Assembly (NCBI GenBank): GCA_012036375.1
Contig: JAAUOI010000116.1
Coordinates: 1 to 8,373, forward strand
Direction: 5' to 3'
DNA from: Allobrachymonas sp.
Lineage (GTDB): Bacteria > Pseudomonadota > Gammaproteobacteria > Burkholderiales > Burkholderiaceae_C
Length of the DNA: 8,373 nt
Positions within the stretch are counted from its first letter, which is position 1. Every line of letters starts with the position of its first letter. Shown one piece after another: positions 1-6,960 of this stretch. A program made the translations under genes and the position numbers. The notes under the pieces are model-generated. The model was not told the DNA's origin. It ran no database searches and saw only the letters and a list, made by a program, of their open reading frames with translations.

Positions 1-870
1 AAGGCCATGCTGGGCAAAGTGCCGGGCAATATTGAAGCGATTCGCCCGATGAAAGACGGCGTGATTGCCGATTTCGTGATCACCGAGCAGATGATCAAGC
101 AGTTCATCAAGATGGTGCATCCACGCAGCTTGCTCACGCCCAGCCCACGCATCATCATCTGCGTGCCGTGTGGCTCCACACAGGTGGAGCGCCGCGCGAT
201 TCGTGATGCGGCAGAAGCGGCGGGCGGCAGCCCGGTGGATTTGATTGAAGAGCCGATGGCAGCCGCGATTGGCGCGGGTTTGCCGGTGAGCGAGGCTTCT
301 GGCTCGATGGTGGTGGACATTGGTGGCGGCACAACCGAAGTGGGCGTGATCTCACTTGGCGGCATGGTCTACAAAGGCTCGGTGCGCGTCGGCGGCGATA
401 AGTTTGACGAGGCCATCATCAACTACATTCGCCGCAATTACGGCATGCTGATTGGCGAGCCCACGGCAGAGGCCATCAAAAAGCAAATTGGCTCGGCCTT
501 TCCTGGCTCAGAAGTCAAAGAGATGGAAGTCAAAGGCCGCAACCTGTCAGAGGGTGTGCCGCGTGCGTTCACGATTTCATCGAATGAAGTGTTGGAAGCT
601 TTGACCGATCCACTCAATCAAATCGTCAGTGCTGTGAAAAACGCGCTGGAGCAAACGCCACCCGAGTTGGGTGCAGACATTGCCGAGCGCGGCATGATGC
701 TCACGGGTGGCGGTGCGCTGCTGCGCGATTTGGATCGCTTGCTGGCTGAAGAAACTGGTTTGCCTGTGCTGGTGGCGGAAGACCCACTGACCTGCGTGGT
801 GCGCGGTTGCGGCATTGCGCTGGAGAACTCCAGCTCTTCGCGCATCGGCAGCATTTTTGCTTCTGAATGA
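1..870 (+). CDS. mreB: Rod shape-determining protein MreB (5' truncated by window edge)
   Basis: MreB is the bacterial actin homologue. It forms membrane-associated ATP-dependent filaments on the cytoplasmic face that direct elongasome-driven side-wall synthesis. The open frame runs from base 1 (KAMLGK...) to a TGA at 868-870, giving 289 residues; compared with the usual length of about 347, roughly the first 58 residues lie outside the window, so the ATG at 7 is internal. Visible family signatures are the conserved stretches IRPMKDGVIADF, STQVERRAIRDA and IEEPMAAAIGAGLP, the phosphate-binding DIGGGTTEV (codons from 316) and the adenosine-site LTGGGALLRDLD near the C-terminus. No internal disruption is seen. 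It is followed after 41 nt by mreC, the standard mre operon order. Identification is firm. Confidence 0.97.
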   Translation, partial: KAMLGKVPGNIEAIRPMKDGVIADFVITEQMIKQFIKMVHPRSLLTPSPRIIICVPCGSTQVERRAIRDAAEAAGGSPVDLIEEPMAAAIGAGLPVSEASGSMVVDIGGGTTEVGVISLGGMVYKGSVRVGGDKFDEAIINYIRRNYGMLIGEPTAEAIKKQIGSAFPGSEVKEMEVKGRNLSEGVPRAFTISSNEVLEALTDPLNQIVSAVKNALEQTPPELGADIAERGMMLTGGGALLRDLDRLLAEETGLPVLVAEDPLTCVVRGCGIALENSSSSRIGSIFASE

Positions 871-899
871 AGCATCGCAGCTGTTATTCCTAGGTCTCT

Positions 900-905
900 G
901 AGGAG
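900..905 (+). promoter_or_regulatory. Shine-Dalgarno site that fixes the GTG start of mreC
   Basis: GAGGAG lies 6 nt upstream of the GTG at 912. No better-placed ATG exists, and the protein read from this GTG has the N-terminus expected for the family (MPLGTLDRAPPPFF), so the GTG is taken as the start. Confidence 0.75.
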
Positions 906-911
906 TCCACT

Positions 912-1832
912 GTGCCCTTAGGAACACTGGACCGCGCTCCGCCACCTTTCTTCAGGCAAGGTCAGTCGGCACTGTCAAAGTTGATGTTGTTCTCGGCGCT
1001 GGCGCTGTTTCTGATGGTGGCTGATGTGCGTTTTAAGCTCACGGGGCCGATTCGCACGGCGGTAGCGACCGCCTTGTATCCGGTGCAGTGGCTGGTGATG
1101 CGGCCGATTGACATGGTGCGCGGCGGCGGGGCTTATTTCGCCTCATTGCAATCCGCGCAAGCGGCGGAAGTGGCAGCCAAAAAACAATTGACTGCGCAAG
1201 CGCAACGCGCGGCTCAAGTGGAGCAACTCAATTTAGAAAATGATCGCCTGCGCAAGCTGCTGGCGCTACGCGAGCGCACCACCACACCCGCGCAAGCGGC
1301 TGAAGTGATGTATGACGCAGCTGATCCGTTTACGCGGCGCGTGATGGTAGACAAAGGGCAGATGCAGGGTGTGAAGCTGGGCTCGCCGGTGATGGACGAT
1401 GGCGGCATTTTGGGGCAGGTCACGCGCGTGTATCCGCTCTCATCTGAGGTGACGCTCTTGATCGACCGCGAGCATGCGATTCCTGTGCTCAACACCCGCA
1501 CGGGCGCCCGCAGTGTGGTGTATGGCGATCCCTTGGTGCATGGCGGCACGCTAGAGCTGCGCTTCATGGCGGGCAATGCCGATGTACAGCAAGGTGATAT
1601 GTTGTCAACCAGTGGAGTGGACGGCGTTTATCCGCCGGGTATTCCGGTGGCGCGGGTGGAAAAAGTGGAGCGGCGTGCGGATTCGGCGTTTGCGCGCATC
1701 AGTTGCCAGCCGCTGGCCAATACGCTAGGGGCGAAACATGTCTTATTGTTAGAGCCGTTTTCAGTGCAAATTCCGATACCGGCCGGCTACGAGCCTGCGC
1801 AGAATGCTCCTAAAAAAGGAGTTAAAAAATGA
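912..1832 (+). CDS. mreC: Rod shape-determining protein MreC
   Basis: MreC is a bitopic inner-membrane protein whose periplasmic part links the MreB cytoskeleton to PBP2 and other elongasome enzymes. The 306-residue product starts at GTG 912. It has a short Pro-rich cytoplasmic head (residues 1-20), one transmembrane helix (about 22-37, LMLFSALALFLMVA), a helical coiled-coil region rich in Ala, Gln and Leu (about 75-122), and then the beta-barrel domain with conserved stretches such as DKGQMQGVKLGSPV, GQVTRVYPLSSEVTLLID and TSGVDGVYPPGIPVARV. The length is normal for betaproteobacteria and the frame is intact. Its stop overlaps the mreD start in an ATGA at 1829-1832, implying translational coupling. 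Confidence 0.96.
   Translation: MPLGTLDRAPPPFFRQGQSALSKLMLFSALALFLMVADVRFKLTGPIRTAVATALYPVQWLVMRPIDMVRGGGAYFASLQSAQAAEVAAKKQLTAQAQRAAQVEQLNLENDRLRKLLALRERTTTPAQAAEVMYDAADPFTRRVMVDKGQMQGVKLGSPVMDDGGILGQVTRVYPLSSEVTLLIDREHAIPVLNTRTGARSVVYGDPLVHGGTLELRFMAGNADVQQGDMLSTSGVDGVYPPGIPVARVEKVERRADSAFARISCQPLANTLGAKHVLLLEPFSVQIPIPAGYEPAQNAPKKGVKK
1816..1821 (+). promoter_or_regulatory. Ribosome binding site of mreD inside the end of mreC
   Basis: AAGGAG lies 7 nt before the ATG at 1829, within the last codons of mreC. It supports the start at 1829 rather than the longer open frame that begins at 1804, whose first codons are out of frame with MreD. Confidence 0.7.
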
Positions 1833-2355
1833 TCATGCGTTCGGGTCAACAGCTCTTGCTGCCAGCCAATCCGTTGTTCATTTGGGGCTCGCTATTGGCG
1901 GCCTTGATGACCAATGTGTTGCTCTCGCATCTGTTTGGCCGCGCCGCTTGGCCGCCAGATGTGTTGGCACTGGTCTTGGTGTTCTGGACGATTCATCAGC
2001 TCTGCGCATCGGTGTGGGTGTGGCCTTTATGTTTGGCTTGGCGATGGATGTGCACCAAGGCGCATTGCTCGGTCAGCATGCGTTGGCCTACACAGCATTG
2101 AGCTTTTTTGCGATCACGATTTCCCGGCGCTTGCTTTGGTATTCGATCTCGTCGCAGGCGCTACAAATTTTTCCTTTGCTGGCGGCTGCGCATGCCGTAC
2201 AGTTTGTGGTGCGCTTGATTGCGGGGCATGGATTTCCGGGTTGGTCGTTTCTATTGGCTCCATTTTTTGAAGCAGTGCTGTGGCCTGTGGTGACGCTGAT
2301 TTTGCTTGCGCCACAAATGCGTGCACCCGATCCTGATGCGAACCGGCCGTTATGA
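1829..2355 (+). CDS. mreD: Rod shape-determining protein MreD, interrupted by a -1 indel near 2000
   Basis: MreD is a polytopic inner-membrane protein of the elongasome that works with MreC. The first part (MIMRSGQQLLLPANPLF, then hydrophobic helices ending in VFWTIHQ) is read in one frame up to about 1999. The rest (LRIGVGVAFMFGLAMDVHQG to the stop at 2353-2355) is in another frame. Only two bases (CT, 2000-2001) lie between CAG (Gln) and CTG (Leu). Restoring one C gives CCT, so HQPLR, the sequence expected for the family. The repaired protein is about 175 aa, a normal length, with several hydrophobic segments and the conserved MDVHQGALLGQHALAY motif. If uncorrected, translation would end at about 2101 after 90 aa. 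A sequencing error is more likely than a real mutation. The start overlaps the mreC stop. Confidence 0.92.
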
Positions 2356-2390
2356 ACATGCCCCTAAGCTCCCCTAGGTTGCGCGATGTT

Positions 2391-2419
2391 CGCTGCCCCA
2401 AGTCGAAATTGGGGTTGCG
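2391..2419 (+). other. Hairpin in the mreD-mrdA gap
   Basis: The 114-nt gap between mreD and mrdA (2356-2469) contains CCCCAA at 2396-2401 and its exact complement TTGGGG at 2409-2414 around a 7-nt loop. The stem can be extended by CGC (2391-2393) with GCG (2417-2419), across a mismatch and a G-T pair. No T-run follows, so it is not a classical intrinsic terminator. It could slow or process the operon transcript, or mean nothing. No gene is seen in the gap. Confidence 0.4.
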
Positions 2420-2469
2420 GCTTAGTCTGCTGAGGGCGACTCGTTGGCGCTCACATCATTGGGTGCACC

Positions 2470-4427
2470 ATGACTGAACTTCGCAATATCGAAGCCGAGT
2501 TGGGCAAATTCCGCCGCCGCGTCTTGGTGGCTACTGCTGTCGTGTTGTTTTGCTTTGCACTCTTGCTGGCGCGTCTCGTGTGGCTGCAAGTGGTGCGACA
2601 CGATGATTTTGAAGCGCAGGCTGAGAGCAATCGAACGGCGATTGTGCCCATTGTCCCCAATCGCGGCTTGATCATGGATCGCAATGGTACCGTGGTGGCA
2701 ACCAACTATTCAGCTTACACGCTGGAGATCACGCCAGCCAAAATTAACGGCACACTCGATGAGGTGATTGAGCAGCTCGGCGGCTTGGTAGAAATCGCGC
2801 CGCGTGATCGTCGCCGCTTTAAAAAGCTGATGGATGAATCCAAGAGCTTTGAATCGCTGCCAATACGCACGCGCTTGTCGGATGCAGAAGTCGCCAAATT
2901 TGCTGCGCAGCGCTTTCGCTTTCCGGGTGTGGACATCAAGGCGCGCCTGTTTCGCAACTATCCTTATGGCGAGCTCGCAGCCATGTGGTGGGCTATATTG
3001 GGCGCATCAATCCGCGTGAAAAGGAATTGATCGAAGAATGGCCGGATGAGCAGCAATCCAATTACAAGGGCACAGAATACATCGGCAAGCTGGGCATCGA
3101 ACAAAGCTTTGAGCAGCAGCTGCACGGCATCACTGGTGTAGAAGAAGTTGAAACCTCTGCGGGCGGCCGCGCAGTGCGCAAACTGGCCAGCAACCCCGCC
3201 ACGCCAGGCAACACGATACAACTGTCGATCGACATCAAGCTGCAAAAGTTGATCGAAGAAATGTATGGCGAGCGGCGCGGTGCCTTGGTGGCGATTGATC
3301 CGCGCAATGGTGAGGTGCTCGCTTTTGTGAGCATGCCCACCTTTGATCCCAACTTATTTGTCGAAGGCATTGATCAAGAAAATTGGGCGCTGCTCAATGA
3401 AAGTATCGACAAGCCTTTGCTCAACAGAGCGCTGCGAGGCACGTATCCACCCGGCTCGACCTACAAGCCCTTCATGGCCTTGGGCGCACTAGAAACTGGC
3501 AAACGCACGGTTGGCACCATCATTAACGACGCAGGCTCTTGGACATTTGGTGGCCACACCTTCAGAAGCCATGGCGATGGCGGTTTGGGACCCGTGGACT
3601 TGCACCGCAGTATCGTGAAGTCCTCCAACGTGTATTACTACTCATTGGCCAATGAAATGGGCGTGGATGCCATGCATGATTTCATGAAGCCGCTGGGCTT
3701 TGGGCAGATGACAGGGATTGATGTGCTGGGCGAGGTGCGCGGCGTTTTGCCCAGCCAAGAGTGGAAGCGCAACGCCTATAAAAAACCTGAGCAGAAGAAA
3801 TGGTATGCCGGCGAAACGATCTCTTTGGGTATCGGTCAGGGCTACAACACCTTCACCATGCTTCAGCTCGCCCATGCCACCTCGATATTGGCCAGCGGCG
3901 GTATCAAGCATACGCCGCGCCTGGTGACCGCCACGCAAGACGCGATCAGCCGCAGTTGGATTCCTGCACTGCCACGCGAGAGCGTGAAGCTGGGTTACAA
4001 GCCTGAGCATGTGGCGGCTGTGAATCGTGCGTTGGTGGGGGTGACGCAGGAGGGCACGTCGGCTCGTGTGTTTGCTGGCGCGGGTTACTTGAGCGCAGGC
4101 AAAACAGGCACAGCACAGGCTGTGACGATTGGACAAAAAGACAAATACAACGCCTCTAAATTGGAAGAGCATCAGCGCGATCATTCGCTTTATATGGCGT
4201 TTGCACCCGCTGACAACCCGCAAATCGCCTTGGCTGTGATTGTGGAAAACTCAGGCTTTGGCGCAGCGCATGCTGCACCGATTGCGCGACGCGTGTTTGA
4301 CTATATATTGATGGGGCAATACCCCAGCGAAGAAGATTTAGCCGCTGTGAAAAAAGGCTTGGCTGCCGCACCAATGGGCAAGCCCCGCAGAATTGACGAA
4401 GTGCCTTGGAAAAGCATACAACCTTGA
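2470..4427 (+). CDS. mrdA: Penicillin-binding protein 2 (peptidoglycan DD-transpeptidase), interrupted by a -1 indel near 2982
   Basis: PBP2 is the class B penicillin-binding protein of the elongasome; it cross-links peptidoglycan made by the glycosyltransferase RodA. Residues 1-17 are cytoplasmic and about 18-38 form the membrane anchor (VLVATAVVLFCFALLLARL). A non-catalytic pedestal domain follows (NRGLIMDRNGTVVATN near 64-79), then the transpeptidase domain. All three active-site motifs are present: STYK with nucleophile Ser330, SSN at 385-387 and KTGT from 545 (corrected numbering). The frame breaks after GCAGCC (2977-2982): adding one C to the CC run restores GELAAHVVGYIGRIN. The repaired protein is 652 aa, a normal length; uncorrected, it would stop at 3030 without any catalytic domain. 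No strong Shine-Dalgarno precedes ATG 2470, but the start matches the usual N-terminus. The TGA is at 4425-4427. Confidence 0.95.
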
Positions 4428-4515
4428 ATGCGGCATCGAATTTTTAAGCCATTTTGGCCTCTAGCCGGCATAAAATATGCGCCAAATGCTATTGAATTAG
4501 GAGCGAGGCGAGGAG
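4428..4515. other. Convergent intergenic region, no clear terminator
   Basis: This gap of 88 nt separates the stops of mrdA (+) and the anchored protein gene (-). Transcription from both sides should end here. Only weak inverted repeats are visible: GCCA-TTT-TGGC around 4448-4458 and GCATA-AAA-TATGC around 4468-4480. Neither is followed by a T-run on the appropriate strand. No rodA or other gene fits in the gap. Confidence 0.4.
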
Positions 4516-5771
4516 TCACCTCACACCCAGTCGCTCCAATTCAATTCGCGCGGTGCTGACGTCGCGGCCATATTCGGCCAAGTGACGCTCACGCTCTTCG
4601 CTGCTCCATTCGGCGGGAGAAAAACTCTCTGCGCTGTAGCTGCCGCTGGTATGCACGATGCCAGCGCGGCGCGGCATCATCAGGCGGTCGGGAAATTTAT
4701 CGGGGATCAAAAGAAACGCTTCCACATCGCGCAGCTTGAGTGGAAAAGCAGGCCGCTTGTCGCGGATCAAAGCGCCAAACAGGTGCAGCTTGAACTCTTG
4801 CTCGCCCGCTTTGACTTCTTCGTTGAAGGTCAGCAGCGCAAACGGCTGACCCCGCGCATCATCGATGCGGCCAGTGACCACATAACGCCCCGGAACGCGC
4901 ACTTGCGCTTTGAGATAAAAATTGAGCGAGCCGCTCTCTTGCGCTTCTCGTGCACTGTTGATCCAAGTGGCGGGCGTTTCGTCGGTGTAGATCACGTCGA
5001 AATGCGCCACGCCTTCTTTGCCATCGGCTTTGACGAAGACCAGCACGCGGATCGTGCCGGATGCGCTGGCAAACCCTGGGTTTGTGGCGTGAGGCGGGCA
5101 CTGTAATTGCCATCGTTTGCGACTTCGTCGCTGCCATTGCTGGCCGCCAGCCCTGCATCAGAAAAATCGAGATTGGCCGAGCGCGGCGTGCTCAGTTGTT
5201 TGTTGTCGGCCAAAGTTTGCCCAGAAGCACGGGTGACGACGAGCGGCAGCGCGCGCCCCGCGCCATCGGTCGCTTGTACGGTGAACTTCACTGCATCGTT
5301 GCCCGAGAGAAACACCCGGTCTTGCCCGGTTTTGAGGGTGATGCCCTTGACGGGGTTGCCCTGTGGATCGCGCATGGTTTTTTCTTCTACCACCGGGTCA
5401 AAGGGCTTGATGCGATCAGGATGCTCGGCAATCGGGCGCGAATCATGCGGATAGCGCGTGGCATCGCGGTAGGTGTTGAAGACTTGCTCTGCGCGTTCAT
5501 AACGCGATCGCCACATGGTAAGTTTTTCTTCACGCAGGCGCATGCCTTCAGCGCTGAGCGGCAATGTGCTGCTGCCTGCGGAAGACGAGGCATTAGATGC
5601 AGAAGCACCGAATGGCGATGCAGCTTGCGAAGTGAGCGCTGTACTGAGGCTTGCGGGCGTAGCGGTGGCAGCGTTGCGCGTTGAATCCTCAGAATCCGAA
5701 GCCAGCCACCACCAGCCAATCGAAGCGCCCACGCATATCACAGCCAGCGCAGCAAGTCCTGTGAACTTCAT
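4516..5771 (-). CDS. Membrane-anchored periplasmic protein, possibly choice-of-anchor X type, interrupted by a -1 indel near 5071
   Basis: Function unknown. The product starts at ATG 5769-5771 with an uncleaved signal-anchor (residues 3-23, ending GWWWLA). An Ala/Ser/Thr-rich low-complexity linker follows (about 28-73), then a charged helical segment (74-105), and then beta-rich periplasmic domains. SDEVANDGNYSARLTP (about 214-229) resembles the 'DDGxYSA' signature of choice-of-anchor X domains, a tentative recollection. A second beta-rich half has VPGRYVVTGRIDDARGQPFALLTF and a basic FPDRLMMPRRAGIVHTSGSYS region. The frame breaks at the AAA run 5071-5073 (TTT on the coding strand): one more T restores QGFASASGTIRVLVFVKADG, giving 418 aa ending at the TGA complement 4516-4518. 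No strong ribosome binding site is visible. It lies 33 nt after the hydrolase-like gene, probably in one transcript. Confidence 0.8.
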
Positions 5772-5804
5772 GACAAGCCGCGCGTTCTGACCGATCTACG
5801 CTGC

Positions 5805-6686
5805 TTATTGCGCGTTCGTCACCATATCCGCGCGAGCCAAGCCGACTACGCCGCCCCAATTGCCATTGGTGTAGTGATCGTACTGCTCTTTGTTGTCGCG
5901 GAACTTCACGTTGTGATTAGTCCATTTCACACTACCGCCTTCGTTGGCTGCCGTGCCCAGTGTGAGGTCATTGCAAAACCAGTTGCCAGGGTTGCACAAA
6001 CCGCGCCCGCCAGAGCCCGCTGTGCCGCCCGAGGAGTGGTAGGCCACTGCTTGATCGTCTTGCCCGGGCATCAATCCAGATTGAATCGCGCCTTTGGAGC
6101 CGGTGAACATATAAAACCATTTGGCACGGGTTTGGTTGTGGTCATACAGTGCGCGTGCGGTGGCGGTTTTCAAGTCTTGGGTGAGCGGGTCTGAGACGGC
6201 CCAGCTGCCCAAATCAGCCAACTCACTGCCGCCACCAGCACCTGCGGCCACATTGACCCATTTGATATTCCAGCCAGTTTGCGTGCCGCCACCGGCTGCT
6301 GCCCCGCATTGGCCGCCAGAAACCACGCCATTTTTCTTCGTGCGCGCCGTGCCGCCATACATCGACAGCGCATAGCCGATTTGTAAATTGCCAGCGCTGT
6401 GCGCAGCGACGTAGCACCAGTTACTGCCTGTGCAGTAGCAATCGAGCGCATCGCGCACGCGATAATTTTGATCAGAGACGCGATTGAAGCCATCCCAGTT
6501 CACAGAAATTTTGTTCACGCCAGCCGCCGTGGTGGCTGGACCCCAGTAGGTGAAATCCGCGTAATTACCCGCTTGCGCATTGGGGTTGTTGCGGCCATTG
6601 ATCCACAGGGAATAATTGGTAGCGACTGCCGCGCCTGCGAAGGCCAAAATCAATGCGGCTGCGGCCAAAAATCTCTTTTTCATCAT
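5805..6686 (-). CDS. Secreted protein with alpha/beta-hydrolase-like AHSAG motif
   Basis: A 293-aa exported protein with no assigned name. A Sec signal peptide (KKR then a hydrophobic core, likely cut after AVA at about residue 22) sends it to the periplasm or outside. NWCYVAAHSAGNLQIGYAL places Ser97 in an A-H-S-x-G nucleophile elbow like that of small bacterial lipases. PGQDDQAV (Asp210/211) and YDHYTNG (His271) are plausible Asp and His of a triad; this is inferred from order and spacing only. Six Cys (83, 85, 91, 127, 231, 238) suggest disulfides, and there are Gly-rich stretches. The frame is intact, with stop TAA at 5805-5807. A GGAG at 6690-6693 is only 3 nt from ATG 6686 but 6 nt from the second ATG at 6683, so translation may start one codon later. 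An alternative is a non-enzymatic surface protein that keeps the fold. Confidence 0.82.
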   Translation of the reverse strand: MMKKRFLAAAALILAFAGAAVATNYSLWINGRNNPNAQAGNYADFTYWGPATTAAGVNKISVNWDGFNRVSDQNYRVRDALDCYCTGSNWCYVAAHSAGNLQIGYALSMYGGTARTKKNGVVSGGQCGAAAGGGTQTGWNIKWVNVAAGAGGGSELADLGSWAVSDPLTQDLKTATARALYDHNQTRAKWFYMFTGSKGAIQSGLMPGQDDQAVAYHSSGGTAGSGGRGLCNPGNWFCNDLTLGTAANEGGSVKWTNHNVKFRDNKEQYDHYTNGNWGGVVGLARADMVTNAQ

Positions 6687-6960
6687 TGTCTCCAGTGTTG
6701 GTATTGGTTTTAAAAAAAGAACGATCGTGCTTTTAATCGAATTCTCTGACTTGCAGTGCCATGTAACTATCCGTGTAATCCCGTAATTTGTAGTTTGTTC
6801 ATGAAGTTCAACGTACTTTCAGAGCAATTGCGGGTAAATACCGAATAAAAATTCATAAACATTAAAGAATAATTAAAACAACTGGCCGCACGGGGCGGAC
6901 AGGTGGTTATGTTCATTGCGCACAACTTGCTCGCGCGATGAATTTTTGAGGAGACTGAAG
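6687..6960. promoter_or_regulatory. AT-rich divergent intergenic region, presumed promoters for both sides
   Basis: The 274 nt between the divergent hydrolase-like gene and the sugar-binding protein gene should hold promoters in both directions. It is clearly more AT-rich than the flanking genes, especially 6836-6880. AATAAT at 6868-6873 is a reasonable -10-like hexamer for the + strand, but no matching -35 is seen 16-18 nt upstream. TTGCGG at 6828-6833 could be a -35 but has only a poor -10 partner. A perfect 8-bp palindrome ACGATCGT lies at 6721-6728, close to the hydrolase-like gene. No promoter is called with confidence, and no gene is seen here. Confidence 0.45.
6948..6953 (+). promoter_or_regulatory. 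Shine-Dalgarno site fixing the start of the sugar-binding protein
   Basis: GAGGAG lies 7 nt before ATG 6961. It picks this ATG over the in-frame upstream TTG at 6916, which would add 15 residues in front of a perfectly good signal peptide. Confidence 0.8.

Noticed and set aside
1804..1998. Upstream part of the long open frame entering the second half of MreD
   Set aside because: Its first 65 or so codons overlap mreC and the true mreD frame and do not resemble MreD; only the part after about 2002 is real coding sequence.
1988..2010. Programmed frameshift in mreD
   Set aside because: No slippery heptamer is present at the break; a missing C giving the expected HQPLR is simpler.
2977..2990. 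Programmed frameshift in mrdA
   Set aside because: The break lies at GCAGCCATG with no slippery sequence; one missing C in a C-run restores a highly conserved stretch.
3642..4223. Long minus-strand open frame (193 codons) inside mrdA
   Set aside because: It lies opposite the catalytic domain of PBP2 and has no family features; it is a shadow of the real gene.
5061..5684. Plus-strand open frame (207 codons) opposite the anchored protein gene
   Set aside because: The minus strand encodes a coherent anchored protein with a signal-anchor and linker; the plus-strand product is Arg/Cys-rich without recognisable features.
6916..6960. In-frame upstream extension of the sugar-binding protein from TTG 6916
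   Set aside because: It would place charged residues before a normal signal peptide, and a good Shine-Dalgarno site precedes ATG 6961.
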